A stretch of DNA of 64,000 nt, taken from positions 1 through 64,000 of the forward strand of contig JAJZYB010000003.1 in NCBI GenBank assembly GCA_021806135.1, read 5' to 3'. The notes under the pieces were generated by a model that worked only from the letters and a program-made list of their open reading frames with translations, ran no database searches and had not been told where the DNA came from. This document shows positions 8,317-16,525 of the stretch, piece by piece (positions within the stretch are counted from its first letter, which is position 1; each line of letters starts with the position of its first letter). The DNA is from Thermoplasmata archaeon. GTDB taxonomy: Archaea; Thermoplasmatota; Thermoplasmata; Lutacidiplasmatales; UBA184. A program made the translations under genes and the position numbers.

Positions 8317-8853
8317 TCAGGCCGGAGCCCCGTCGGCCGGGGCTTTCCGCATCCCCACCACGATCTCGAAGATCCCGTGAGGAAGCGGCTCCGACTCCCC
8401 CGTGAAGACGAATCCCCGCCGGACGTAGAGGGCGACGGCGGCCGCCTCTCGCGGATTCACGTGCAGGACCACGTTCCTCCGGGGGTATTGGGTCCGGCAC
8501 CAGAGCAGCGCCCGGTCCAGGAGCCGACTTCCCAGGTGGCGTCCCCGGAGCCGGGGCTCGACCCAGAGGGCGAAGATCGCCACCACCTCACCCTCCGCAC
8601 GCGCCGTGACCATGCCGGAAAGCGCTCCCTCCTTCTCCCTGAGCACCCAGGTCCCCTGGTCCCAGGCCTCGGAGCCCTGGCGCGCCCTCTCCCTCCAGAG
8701 TTCTTCCGGGAAGGAACGCTCCCGCTTCCAGCGGGATCCAAAGGCCAAGGGGTCTTCCCGGAGGGCCCGGAGACGAAGGTCCCGAAGACGGGGCCATTCC
8801 TCCGGTCGGATCCGGTCGACCTCGAGGCCCGGATCGCGAAGCTTGGGTTGCAT
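8317..8853 (-). CDS. GNAT-family N-acetyltransferase
   Basis: A 178-residue acyl-CoA-dependent acetyltransferase. The acetyl-CoA loop is R-L-R-G-R-H-L-G-S-R-L-L (Q/R-x-x-G-x-G/A type), after the beta-4 strand V-V-A-I-F-A-L-W-V. The late motif V-N-P-R-E-A-A-A-V-A-L-Y-V-R-R-G-F is typical. The ATG at 8853 was taken as start because homology begins near L-E-V-D-R-I-R; an in-frame start at 8892 would add 13 unlikely residues. The substrate cannot be told from sequence. Confidence 0.85.
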   Translation of the reverse strand: MQPKLRDPGLEVDRIRPEEWPRLRDLRLRALREDPLAFGSRWKRERSFPEELWRERARQGSEAWDQGTWVLREKEGALSGMVTARAEGEVVAIFALWVEPRLRGRHLGSRLLDRALLWCRTQYPRRNVVLHVNPREAAAVALYVRRGFVFTGESEPLPHGIFEIVVGMRKAPADGAPA

Positions 8854-8896
8854 CCTCTTGTTCCTGCGGACCCTACCGGCCAGGCCGCCCAACTAG

Positions 8897-8927
8897 TGCC
8901 CTGGGGGACCGGGCCCACCCAGGGGCA
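8897..8927. repeat. Inverted repeat in divergent intergenic region
   Basis: TGCCCTGGG and CCCAGGGGCA (one bulged C) face each other across 12 bases between the GNAT gene and the PH-domain gene. It could be an operator or a leader hairpin. The remaining 200 bases up to 9133 show nothing I can name. Confidence 0.35.
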
Positions 8928-9133
8928 TCGAGGACAAGTACTTTCACCCCCGATGCGGACCGAATGCCCTCTGGAGCCCGTCCTCCCCTTCCCTCCGTCG
9001 ATGCGCCTCCCGGGACCCGTCTCTCCTCCACCCCCCGGCAGGGGGGCTGGAGGCCCGGCCCCTGCTCGCTCCCTCCCGGCGGGCATCCTCATAGGGCGGG
9101 AGCGCTGGCAACGGACGGACGGGAGATGCCCAC

Positions 9134-9709
9134 GTGACCGGTGCTTCGAATCCCCCGCCGGTGGCGCCCCAGAGCCCGAGCCCCCCCCGGGGTAGCTTCA
9201 ATCCCGTGTACCGGATGCCCACGGCCCGGAACTACGTGGTGGTGGGTTTCTACCTCGTCCTCTTGGTCGCCCTCTATTTCCTCAAGGGGCTCGTGGGCCT
9301 CGACATCGCACTCTTCCTCATCGCGGTCCTCCTGGTCTACCTCGCCCGGGAGCTCTCCATCCGCTACGTTCTCACCGACGACGACCTGACCGCCTGGCGG
9401 ATCTTCGGCTGGCGGCGGATCCCCCTCGCCACGGTCCGGAAGGTGGAACGGGCCTCGCTCCGGGAACTCTCCCCGGTGAGCTTCTTCGGGGCGTGGGGTT
9501 GGCGCTCCCGGATGTGGTCCCCGGTCATCGGACGGTTCGACAACATATCCGGCTACCATGCCGGCCTGCTCGTCTACGGACAGGGCGTCCCGCTCTTCGT
9601 CTCGCCCGCCGACCCGGAAGGTTTCGCCCGGGAACTGGTCAGCCGGACCGGGGTGGAGCCCGTCCTGTGGCCGTCCGCCCCGAAGCAGGGCCTGGAGTCG
9701 TTGGTCTGA
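9134..9709 (+). CDS. Membrane-anchored bacterial-type PH domain protein
   Basis: A 191-residue protein with a Pro/Ser-rich N-terminal 25 residues, two membrane helices (about residues 35-72, forming a hairpin), then a PH-like beta domain (bPH/DUF304 type) beginning I-R-Y-V-L-T-D-D-D-L-T-A-W-R and continuing R-R-I-P-L-A-T-V-R-K-V-E. Such proteins sit on the cytoplasmic face of the membrane; their ligands are mostly unknown. The GTG start is supported only by the length of the leader before the first helix. Confidence 0.7.
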   Translation: MTGASNPPPVAPQSPSPPRGSFNPVYRMPTARNYVVVGFYLVLLVALYFLKGLVGLDIALFLIAVLLVYLARELSIRYVLTDDDLTAWRIFGWRRIPLATVRKVERASLRELSPVSFFGAWGWRSRMWSPVIGRFDNISGYHAGLLVYGQGVPLFVSPADPEGFARELVSRTGVEPVLWPSAPKQGLESLV

Positions 9710-9724
9710 TCTCGCCCGGGCGTC

Positions 9725-10171
9725 CTAGGGGCCCTGGCTGACCCGGGCAAGGGTCTTCTCCACGTGGGGGGAGGGACGCATGGATTCCACGATCTCCTCG
9801 ACCTTCCCATCCTTCCCGATGAGGAAGGTGGTGCGCTTGGCCAGTCCCATCGTCCCCTTCACCCCGTACAGTTCGATGACCTTCCGGTCCGGGTCCGGCA
9901 ACACGGGGAACGGAAGCTTGAACTTCTGGCGGAACGCCTGGGCCACGTCCGGCGAGTCGGCCGAGACCCCGACGATCTGGGTGTCCTTCCCCTCGAACGT
10001 GGGGATCTGGTCCCGGAACGCCTGGGCCTCCAGATCGCACCCTGGGGTGAAGGACTTCGGGAAGAAGTAGAGCACCACTCGTTTCCGGCCCCGGAATTGA
10101 GCGAGTTGGAATGGCTTTCCTTCACTGTCCTGCACCTGGAACTCAGGGGCAGGGTCCCCCACCGCGACCAT
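9725..10171 (-). CDS. bcp: Peroxiredoxin, Bcp/PrxQ type
   Basis: A 148-residue thiol peroxidase. The peroxidatic site is F-F-P-K-S-F-T-P-G-C-D-L-E-A (C45), with K-G-T-M-G-L-A-K-R-T-T-F-L-I further on. Only one cysteine is present, so it lacks the resolving Cys five residues away that many PrxQ proteins have and should work as a 1-Cys enzyme. Position 40, often Thr, reads Ser in the P-K-S-F-T-P-G-C context. The ATG at 10171 is preferred to the GTG two codons upstream; CAAATACC about 24 bases before it fits a leaderless promoter. Confidence 0.9.
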   Translation of the reverse strand: MVAVGDPAPEFQVQDSEGKPFQLAQFRGRKRVVLYFFPKSFTPGCDLEAQAFRDQIPTFEGKDTQIVGVSADSPDVAQAFRQKFKLPFPVLPDPDRKVIELYGVKGTMGLAKRTTFLIGKDGKVEEIVESMRPSPHVEKTLARVSQGP

Positions 10172-10248
10172 GCCCACGCAAGGACCATGGGGTATTTGTT
10201 CCGTCCGGGGCCGGAAGCCCTTTTCCTCTGGCAGGTCGATGACGGGTC

Positions 10249-10551
10249 ATGGCCGCCCGGAACGTCTTCGAGAGCTGGGCCAGGGAACTCAGCCAGGACC
10301 AGCTCGACGCGTGGTCCCGGGGGGAGATCTCCGTTACCCAGCGGGTCCAGACGCTCTTAGACGAGCATCCGCTCATGGTCCGGAGCTCGCGGGGGTTGCT
10401 GCTGCGATGGCTCCGGCAGCTCGACGGCGCGGAGATCCTGCGCTGGCTAAAGGAGAGGCGCCCGGACCTCCGGTTCGGCGAGGGGCCCGCCCTGGTGGGA
10501 CGGATCGACTCGGACCTGGACGCGGTCCGCCGGCTCGTCGAGGGTTTCTGA
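10249..10551 (+). CDS. Small helical protein, unknown function
   Basis: A 100-residue, mostly alpha-helical, highly charged protein with many Arg, Leu and Trp (F-E-S-W-A-R-E-L, L-L-L-R-W-L-R-Q-L, E-I-L-R-W-L-K-E-R). There are no cysteines, signal peptide or membrane segments. It lies divergently from bcp and convergently with the cyclophilin gene. Amino-acid use and codon third-position GC look like those of true genes here. I do not recognise a family. Confidence 0.6.
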   Translation: MAARNVFESWARELSQDQLDAWSRGEISVTQRVQTLLDEHPLMVRSSRGLLLRWLRQLDGAEILRWLKERRPDLRFGEGPALVGRIDSDLDAVRRLVEGF

Positions 10552-10561
10552 CCCGCCCCAG

Positions 10562-11032
10562 TCAGGCGGAAACCGTCAGGCGGACCATCCGGATCGGCGT
10601 CCGAGGACGGTCCTGGCCGTCCGTCGGAGTCTTCCCGATGCTCCGGACCACTTCCATCCCCTTCACCACCCGGCCAAAGATGGCGTGTTTCCCATCCAGC
10701 CAGGGCGTGGGGGCGAGGGTGATGAAGAACTGGCTTCCACCGGTGTTGGGGCCAGCGTTGGCCATGGAGAGGGTCCCTTCAGCTTCGTGCTTGAGCCCGG
10801 GCCCGAACTCATCCCGTATCGTGTAGCCGGGGCCTCCCGTGCCGGTCCCTTTGGGGCACCCGGTCTGGATCATGAACCCGTCGATGACCCGGTGGAAGAT
10901 GAGCCCGTCATAGAATCCCTTCTCCGTGAGGGTCTTGAAGTTCCCGGCCGTGATGGGGGCCTTGTCCATGTACAGTTCGGCCTCGATCACGCCCAGCGTG
11001 GTGTCAATCTTCGCCCGAGGGTTAGCCATCAT
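10562..11032 (-). CDS. Peptidyl-prolyl cis-trans isomerase, cyclophilin type
   Basis: A 156-residue cytosolic cyclophilin that speeds proline isomerisation in protein folding. Active-site features are all present: [14 protein letters not shown] (catalytic Arg), T-G-G-S-Q-F-F-I-T and [12 protein letters not shown]. It begins with two Met codons (11032 and 11029); either could be used. Length is that of the small bacterial and archaeal single-domain forms. Confidence 0.95.
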   Translation of the reverse strand: MMANPRAKIDTTLGVIEAELYMDKAPITAGNFKTLTEKGFYDGLIFHRVIDGFMIQTGCPKGTGTGGPGYTIRDEFGPGLKHEAEGTLSMANAGPNTGGSQFFITLAPTPWLDGKHAIFGRVVKGMEVVRSIGKTPTDGQDRPRTPIRMVRLTVSA

Positions 11033-11198
11033 CTCACCGCCGAGGCTACTCCGCCCCGGGCGGATAAGCGTTCGCGCTCCATCGGGGGGAACGCATCCTC
11101 GCTGGGCCGACCCCGGGTCGAAGAGGAAGAGACCGGCGGAGGGACCGGTCCGACCCGGGTCGCTGGAAGAAAGGGCGTAGGGGGAAGTAGCTATGCGG

Positions 11199-11582
11199 TC
11201 AACGGAACGCCGGGTCGTAGTCCGTGTCGCGGACGCGATGCACCGGGGTCAGGGGGACCCCTCTCGCCTCGCAGTGGACCACGGCGGGTTCCGGCATGGG
11301 GTTGGTCAGGACGAGGACGTACTCACCCGGCTGCTCCGGGTCGAAGTAGATCTTGGTATGGCCCGCGACCCGGACCCGCTGGACGAACTCCCCGTTCTTG
11401 TGCCCCACCATGAGCACGAAGCTCCGCCCAGGGGCCTCTCCAGCCAGCCGGAACTCCATCTCGCAGGCCGGGGACTCGAGCTTGATCTCCATACGAACCC
11501 CCTTGCCCGGCTCCAGGACCACGACACGCGGGAGTTCCTCCAGCCGGACCGTCACGAGGAGAGACAAGCCGGTGCACCTCAA
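11199..11582 (-). CDS. Small beta-rich protein, unknown function
   Basis: Up to 127 residues from a TTG at 11582; an internal GTG at 11555 (residue 10) is an equally good start. The composition suggests a beta-sandwich ([17 protein letters not shown], then Y-V-L-V-L-T-N-P-M). Two cysteines (about 40 and 103) are present. No signal peptide or membrane helix is seen. The pattern recalls plastocyanin- or emp24-like folds, but no copper ligand set is evident. Function unknown. Confidence 0.5.
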   Translation of the reverse strand: MRCTGLSLLVTVRLEELPRVVVLEPGKGVRMEIKLESPACEMEFRLAGEAPGRSFVLMVGHKNGEFVQRVRVAGHTKIYFDPEQPGEYVLVLTNPMPEPAVVHCEARGVPLTPVHRVRDTDYDPAFR

Positions 11583-11799
11583 AAGCCCGCCCCCCGGGGC
11601 CCACCCACGGAGGGATCGGGAAGGACGTTCCCTGCAGGGGCCTCTACCACCCGGGGGAAGAGGTCACCGCATAAGGGCGGGGGACACGGCCCTCTCGTCC
11701 GGCGAACCCAGGGGGACGCTGCTGGAGCCCTGGCCCCAGCCCGAGGGCATGGATCTGGAGAACGGGATCTCTTCGGCTCCGAGGAAACCCGTCCGGTAA

Positions 11800-12201
11800 C
11801 GGGTCGGGTTCGTTCCGTTCAGTCCACTCGGCCGCGGTTTCCTTTCCGCGAAGGTCCGTTCCATCGACGCCTTCCCGGAGCAGGACTTTCGGCGCGGAAA
11901 CCCCCGGTTCCAAGGAGAGAACCTGAAGCGGAACCTCGAGCTGGTGGACGAACTGGGAGTCGTGGCCCGGCAGATGGGCCGAACCGCCGCCCAGCTCGCG
12001 CTCGCCTGGGTCCTTAGCCGAGGGCACGACGTCGTCCCGATCCCCGGAACGAAGCGCCGGACGTGTCTCGAGGAGAGCGTCGCCGCGGTCGACGTTTCCC
12101 TGACGGCGGCGGACCTCACCCGGATCGAGAAGGCGGTCTCCGAGGGTCTCGTGGCCGGGGAAAGGTACCCGCCGGCCCTCCAGGCCCAGGCGGGTCGCTA
12201 G
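11800..12201 (+). pseudogene. Aldo/keto reductase remnant (C-terminal third)
   Basis: Reading from about 11800 gives V-G-F-V-P-F-S-P-L-G-R-G-F-L, then S-I-D-A-F-P-E, N-P-R-F-Q-G-E-N-L, T-A-A-Q-L-A-L-A-W-V-L-S-R-G and V-V-P-I-P-G-T-K-R-R. This is the unmistakable C-terminal half of an AKR13-like aldo/keto reductase, including the NADPH-phosphate-binding P-G-T-K. A stop codon (11797-11799) lies directly upstream and no catalytic Asp/Tyr/Lys/His region is found in any upstream frame, so the N-terminal two thirds are lost. It is a different subfamily from the intact AKR downstream. An in-frame ATG at 11944 could still give an 85-residue peptide. Confidence 0.75.
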
Positions 12202-12392
12202 GAGACGACCGGCCTCCCGTCGGCGGGCCACGCGGAAAGGGATCATCGACGAGGACCCCGGGCGTGACCGACGGAGGTACGTGTCGTGCAGGAACAAACG
12301 TGCGGAGGGCCCGGTCGGGCATCGCTCGCTGGGAGACCTCCCGCCTGGGGCGGCCCCCCTAGCCTCATGACCCGAAGGGTCTCCCCCTCCTG

Positions 12393-13208
12393 ATGGAGCG
12401 CAGGAAGCTCGGCCGGATGGGGCCGGACCTCCCGGTGGTCGGCATGGGGACCTGGAAGGTCCTCGACGTCAAGGGCCCAGAACTGGAGGGAGAACGCCAC
12501 CGGGTGGTCCAGACCGCTCTGGAGGCCGGTATCCGGGTGTTCGACAGTTCCCCCATGTACGGGGAGTCCGAACGGGTCTTGGGTTCCGGGCTCGGACCCC
12601 GTCGGAAGGACGCCTTCGTGGCCACCAAGATCTGGGCCAAAGCCAAGGGAGAGTGCGAGCGCCAGATCGCAAATGCCCTGAGTTACTATGGAGGGAGGAT
12701 CGATCTCTACCAGGTCCACAACCTGTCGAGGATCGAAGAGGTCCTTCCCCGCCTCCAAGAACTGAAGGAGACCGGGGTGGTCCGGCGGGTCGGGCTCACC
12801 CACTGGGACCCCGCCTCCTTCGACTCCCTGGCCCTCTGGATGCGGAAGGGGAACGTGGATGCCGTCCAGCTCCCGTTGAACGCGCTCGACCGGCAGGCCG
12901 AGGAGCGCTTGCTACCCCTGGCGGAGGAACTGGGCCTTGGGGTGCTGGTGATGGTCCCGCTGGGTAGCGGTCGGTTGCTCTCGCGTCCGCTCCCTCCTCC
13001 CCTCGAACGGAGGTTCCGGGACAAGGGAGCGACCACCCTGGCCCAAGCCCTCCTCAAGTGGGTCCTCAGCGATCCCCGGGTGCACGTTGCCTTGCCGGCC
13101 ACCTCCCGGCCCGACCGGGCCGCGGAGAACGCTCAGGCGGGGTCGCCTCCCTGGTTCGACGCGGAGGACCGGGAAGCGCTCAGCGCGTTCCTCCGGCACC
13201 CCACCTGA
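12393..13208 (+). CDS. Aldo/keto reductase
   Basis: A 271-residue NAD(P)H-dependent carbonyl reductase with a TIM-barrel fold. The catalytic tetrad is complete: D51, Y56 (M-Y-G-E-S), K79 and H109 (Y-Q-V-H-N). Later motifs are Q-L-P-L-N near residue 158 and V-P-L-G-S-G-R-L-L. The cofactor end (V-A-L-P-A-T-S-R-P) is less conserved than usual, where I-P-G-T is common. It lies just downstream of the AKR remnant. Substrate unknown. The ATG start gives the expected first strand. Confidence 0.88.
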   Translation: MERRKLGRMGPDLPVVGMGTWKVLDVKGPELEGERHRVVQTALEAGIRVFDSSPMYGESERVLGSGLGPRRKDAFVATKIWAKAKGECERQIANALSYYGGRIDLYQVHNLSRIEEVLPRLQELKETGVVRRVGLTHWDPASFDSLALWMRKGNVDAVQLPLNALDRQAEERLLPLAEELGLGVLVMVPLGSGRLLSRPLPPPLERRFRDKGATTLAQALLKWVLSDPRVHVALPATSRPDRAAENAQAGSPPWFDAEDREALSAFLRHPT

Positions 13209-13282
13209 CGTGCCACTCCCCTCGCAGGCGCCCGGACGGGGAGGCGGTGGCTTCATGAACCCCGGGAACTGCCCGCTTAGGG

Positions 13283-13495
13283 ATGGCAGATCCGCAACGA
13301 ACCCCCTCCTTGGAGGAGGCCCGGCAGGCCTACCGGGCCTGCCAGCGCGGGAACGGGGGTCATTGCCCGGACCGGGTACACGCGGAAGTGCTCGTGGAGA
13401 CCCTGGAGTCCGAGGTGGCCAGGCTCGAAAGGGAAGTCCGCAAGGTCAAGGACCAGCTGGAGCGAAGCGGCACCGTCTACCACATGCCCCAGTAG
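13283..13495 (+). CDS. Small coiled-coil protein, unknown function
   Basis: A 70-residue protein. Residues 10-30 carry two cysteines (C20, C29) and residues 33-60 form a heptad-like helix (L-V-E-T-L-E-S-E-V-A-R-L-E-R-E-V-R-K-V). It ends close to the uvrB stop on the opposite strand. No family is recognised. The composition supports a real gene, but its small size keeps confidence moderate. Confidence 0.5.
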   Translation: MADPQRTPSLEEARQAYRACQRGNGGHCPDRVHAEVLVETLESEVARLEREVRKVKDQLERSGTVYHMPQ

Positions 13496-13507
13496 CCCCG
13501 GGTCCCC

Positions 13508-15583
13508 TTACGGGGCCGGAGGTTCCCGGGACCGGCGCTTCCCCCGATCCTGCTGGAGCGCCCGGATCCGGTCCCGGATCTCCGCTGCCCTCTCGAACTC
13601 CAACCGTTCGGCCGCGATGCGCATCTCCTCCTCCAAGTTCGCCATCAGGAGCGGCAGGCGGTCCTTCCAGTGGGGTCCCAGCCCCTGGGTAGAGAGCTCA
13701 CCCGAGGCGGCCGCCTCCTCTCCGGTCAGCAGGTCCCGGACCTCCTTGATGATGGTCTCGGGGACAATACCGTGCTCCGTGTTGTAGGCGAGTTGACGCG
13801 TCCGGCGCCGGCCCGTTTCCTGGAGCGCTCGGGCCATGGATCCGGTCATCCGGTCCGCGTAGAGGATCACCCGGCCATCCAGGTTGCGGGAGGCCCGACC
13901 CGCCGTCTGGATGAGGGAGGTCTCCGACCGGAGGTACCCCTCCTTGTCGGCGTCCAGGATCGCCACCAGGCTGACCTCGGGAAGGTCCAGGCCCTCCCGG
14001 AGCAGGTTGATCCCCACCAGGATGTCGAAGCGGCCCAGCCGGAGGTCTCGCAGGATCTCCGTCCGTTTGAGCGTCTCCACATCCGCGTGGAGGTATCGGA
14101 CCTTCAACCCGAGCCCACTGAGGTAGTTCGCCAACTCCTCCGCCGTGGCCTTGGTCAGCGTGGTCACCAGGGCCCGTTGCCCCTTCTCCACCCGGGCCCG
14201 GAGCTCCCGGACGAGGTCCGCGATGTGGCCCTTCAAGGGGCGCACCTCCACGGGCGGGTCCACCAGGCCAGTGGGCCGGATGATCTGTTCGGCCACGTGC
14301 GGTCCGCTGAGCTTGAGCTCCAGGGGACCCGGGGTGGCGGAGACGAAGACCATCTGGGGGATCCGCTCGAGGAACTCCGGCCAGCGCAGGGGGCGGTTGT
14401 CACGGCAGGAGGGAAGGCGCCAGCCGAACTCCACCAGGTTGTCCTTGCGGCTCCGGTCCCCTTCGTACATCCCCTTCAACTGCGGGACCGTCACATGGGA
14501 TTCGTCGAGGAAGACCAAGAGGTCCTCGGGGAAGAAGTCCAGAAGCGTGTAGGGGGGAGCCCCCGGAGCACGGCCGGTCAGGTAGCGCGAGTAGTTCTCG
14601 ATCCCGGTGCAATAGCCGGTCTCCCGGATCATCTCGAGGTCGTACTCCGTCCGGCTCTTCAGTCGCTGGGCCTCCAGGGCCTTTCCCTGCGCCTGGAGTT
14701 CGGCGACCCGGGGTCCCAGGTCCCTCTCGATCTCTTGGAGCGCATGCTCCCTCCGGCTCTCGTCCGTGAGGAAGTGGCTGGCCGGGAAGATGGCCAGCGC
14801 CTCCATGGGTCCCCCCTCCTCCCGGCTCCCGGGGGCCAGGGGGCGGATCTCGGAAAGGGCGTCCCCTTCGAAGAAGAGGCGATGGGCCTCCTCGTTCGCC
14901 CCCTGGAGGTCCACCGTGGAGCCGCGCACCGCGAAGCGTCCTCTCTTGAGTTCCAGGTCGTTCCGCTCGTACCGGAGGCGGACCAACTGTCGGACCAGTT
15001 CCCGCCGGGGCCAGTTCTCACCCTTGCGGAGGACCAGCACGTGCTCCCGGTAGTCCTCCGGGGAACCCAACCCGTAGATGCAGCTCACCGAGGCCACGAT
15101 GAGCACGTCCCGCCGGGTCAGGAGCGCCTGGGTGGCCCGGTGCCGTAACCGGTCGATCTCCTCGTTCACGGAGGCGTCCTTCTCGATATAGAGGTCTACG
15201 GCGGGGACGTACGCCTCGGGCTGGAAGTAGTCGTAGTAGCTCACAAAGTACTCCACGGCGTTGTCCGGGAAGAAGTCCCTGAACTCGCTGACCAGCTGGG
15301 CAGCCAGGGTCTTGTTCGGGGAGATCACCAGGGTAGGGCGCTGCAGGGTCTGCACCACGTGCGCCATGGTGAAGGTCTTTCCCGAACCCGTCACGCCCAG
15401 GAGGGTCTGGAACCGCTCCCCGGCGTGCAGGCTCTCCACGAGCTTACCGATGGCCTCCGGCTGGTCTCCCCGGGGGGTCAGGAGGGACCTCAACTGGAAC
15501 CGGCCTCCCGACGGGGGGAGCGCTCCCCCCCGGCGCTCCGGGGAGCGTCCAGGGTCGACGGGCAGGGCTCCCGTTCCGCTCAT
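13508..15583 (-). CDS. uvrB: Excinuclease ABC subunit B
   Basis: A 691-residue nucleotide excision repair protein that verifies the lesion and loads UvrC. Walker A is G-V-T-G-S-G-K-T (63-70). The damage-probing beta-hairpin region Y-F-V-S-Y-Y-D-Y-F-Q-P-E-A-Y-V-P and helicase motifs (L-V-F-L-D-E-S-H; V-G-I-N-L-L-R-E-G-L-D-L-P-E; Q-T-A-G-R-A-S-R-N) are intact. The C-terminal UVR motif is E-F-E-R-A-A-E-I-R-D-R. The ATG at 15583 overlaps the larE stop (ATGA) on the same strand. No uvrA or uvrC lies in the window. The system is bacterial in origin and found in some mesophilic archaea. Confidence 0.97.
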   Translation of the reverse strand: MSGTGALPVDPGRSPERRGGALPPSGGRFQLRSLLTPRGDQPEAIGKLVESLHAGERFQTLLGVTGSGKTFTMAHVVQTLQRPTLVISPNKTLAAQLVSEFRDFFPDNAVEYFVSYYDYFQPEAYVPAVDLYIEKDASVNEEIDRLRHRATQALLTRRDVLIVASVSCIYGLGSPEDYREHVLVLRKGENWPRRELVRQLVRLRYERNDLELKRGRFAVRGSTVDLQGANEEAHRLFFEGDALSEIRPLAPGSREEGGPMEALAIFPASHFLTDESRREHALQEIERDLGPRVAELQAQGKALEAQRLKSRTEYDLEMIRETGYCTGIENYSRYLTGRAPGAPPYTLLDFFPEDLLVFLDESHVTVPQLKGMYEGDRSRKDNLVEFGWRLPSCRDNRPLRWPEFLERIPQMVFVSATPGPLELKLSGPHVAEQIIRPTGLVDPPVEVRPLKGHIADLVRELRARVEKGQRALVTTLTKATAEELANYLSGLGLKVRYLHADVETLKRTEILRDLRLGRFDILVGINLLREGLDLPEVSLVAILDADKEGYLRSETSLIQTAGRASRNLDGRVILYADRMTGSMARALQETGRRRTRQLAYNTEHGIVPETIIKEVRDLLTGEEAAASGELSTQGLGPHWKDRLPLLMANLEEEMRIAAERLEFERAAEIRDRIRALQQDRGKRRSREPPAP

Positions 15584-16413
15584 GGCGGCCCCGCAGGGAA
15601 GCCCCGTCGCCTCCGGCCCAGCGGTCGGTACCCTTCGGGGTCGACGGTCACCCGGGTGAACCCCAATCTCTGGACCTCCTCCGTGATCTGTTGAAGGAGA
15701 GAGCCCCTCTCGAGCCGGGGGAGCTCCTGACGGTCCAGCTCGATGGAGGCTGTTCCCCGGGTCGTACGGACCCGGACCTGGGCAAAACCTTCCCGATGGA
15801 AGATCGCCTCCGCCGCCTCCACCCTCGCCAGGGTCTCCCGGGTGATGGGCTCCCCGGTCCGGATCCTGGAGGCGAGGCAACTGTTGGAGGGGGCGTCCCG
15901 GTTCGGCAGTCCGAGCTCCCGGGCCAGGGCCCGCACGTCCGTCTTCCCCAGGCCGGCTTCCAGCAGCGGGTGGCGGATCCCGCGCTCGTTCATGGCCCGG
16001 ATCCCCGGGCGGTCATCCCCCAGGTCGTCCTGGTGGATCCCGTCCAGGACCCAGGGGATCCCCTCCTCCCGGGCCAGGGAACGGAGGGCATCCCCCTCCA
16101 GGGACCGGCAGAAGTAGCAACGGTTCGGGGGGTTCGAGGCGTACCGTCCATCGTTCAAGGGGTCCAGGGATATCAGCCGATGCGGGGCGCCGATGAACCG
16201 GGCGGTGCGGGCCGCCCGTTCGATCTCCTCTCTGGCCACGGCCGGCCCGGCAAGTGTGGCCAGCAGCACTCCGGAGGGGTCCCGGGCATGGGCGAAGGCC
16301 GCGACCACACCGGAATCCACCCCGCCGGAGAACGCCACGACGCAAGGGGTCAGGCCCCCGAGCGCGGCCGCGAGCCGTGACCCCGGCTGGGAGTCTTCCA
16401 GGGGAGTTGCCAT
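15580..16413 (-). CDS. larE: LarE-type sulfur transferase (PP-loop)
   Basis: A 277-residue ATP-pyrophosphatase-family protein. The PP-loop S-G-G-V-D-S is at 29-34. Three cysteines (C99 and C102 in R-C-Y-F-C, C179 in S-N-S-C-L-A-S-R) match the set that holds a [4Fe-4S] cluster in cluster-type LarE proteins, rather than the single sacrificial Cys type. LarE sulfurates a pyridinium nucleotide for the nickel-pincer cofactor; no larB or larC is visible here, so another sulfur-transfer job is possible. The ATG at 16413 was chosen because homology begins there. The stop overlaps the uvrB start by 4 bases. Confidence 0.85.
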   Translation of the reverse strand: MATPLEDSQPGSRLAAALGGLTPCVVAFSGGVDSGVVAAFAHARDPSGVLLATLAGPAVAREEIERAARTARFIGAPHRLISLDPLNDGRYASNPPNRCYFCRSLEGDALRSLAREEGIPWVLDGIHQDDLGDDRPGIRAMNERGIRHPLLEAGLGKTDVRALARELGLPNRDAPSNSCLASRIRTGEPITRETLARVEAAEAIFHREGFAQVRVRTTRGTASIELDRQELPRLERGSLLQQITEEVQRLGFTRVTVDPEGYRPLGRRRRGFPAGPP

Positions 16414-16525
16414 GGGTGGAGGGCTCCCCAGGAACCGGGATGGTTTGAAGGCTCGCCCCCCCGGAGCGCGGAAGCCGGACGAGCGCCGCAAAGGTAATCG
16501 CCCGCCCCCCGGGTCCGTCCGCCCC

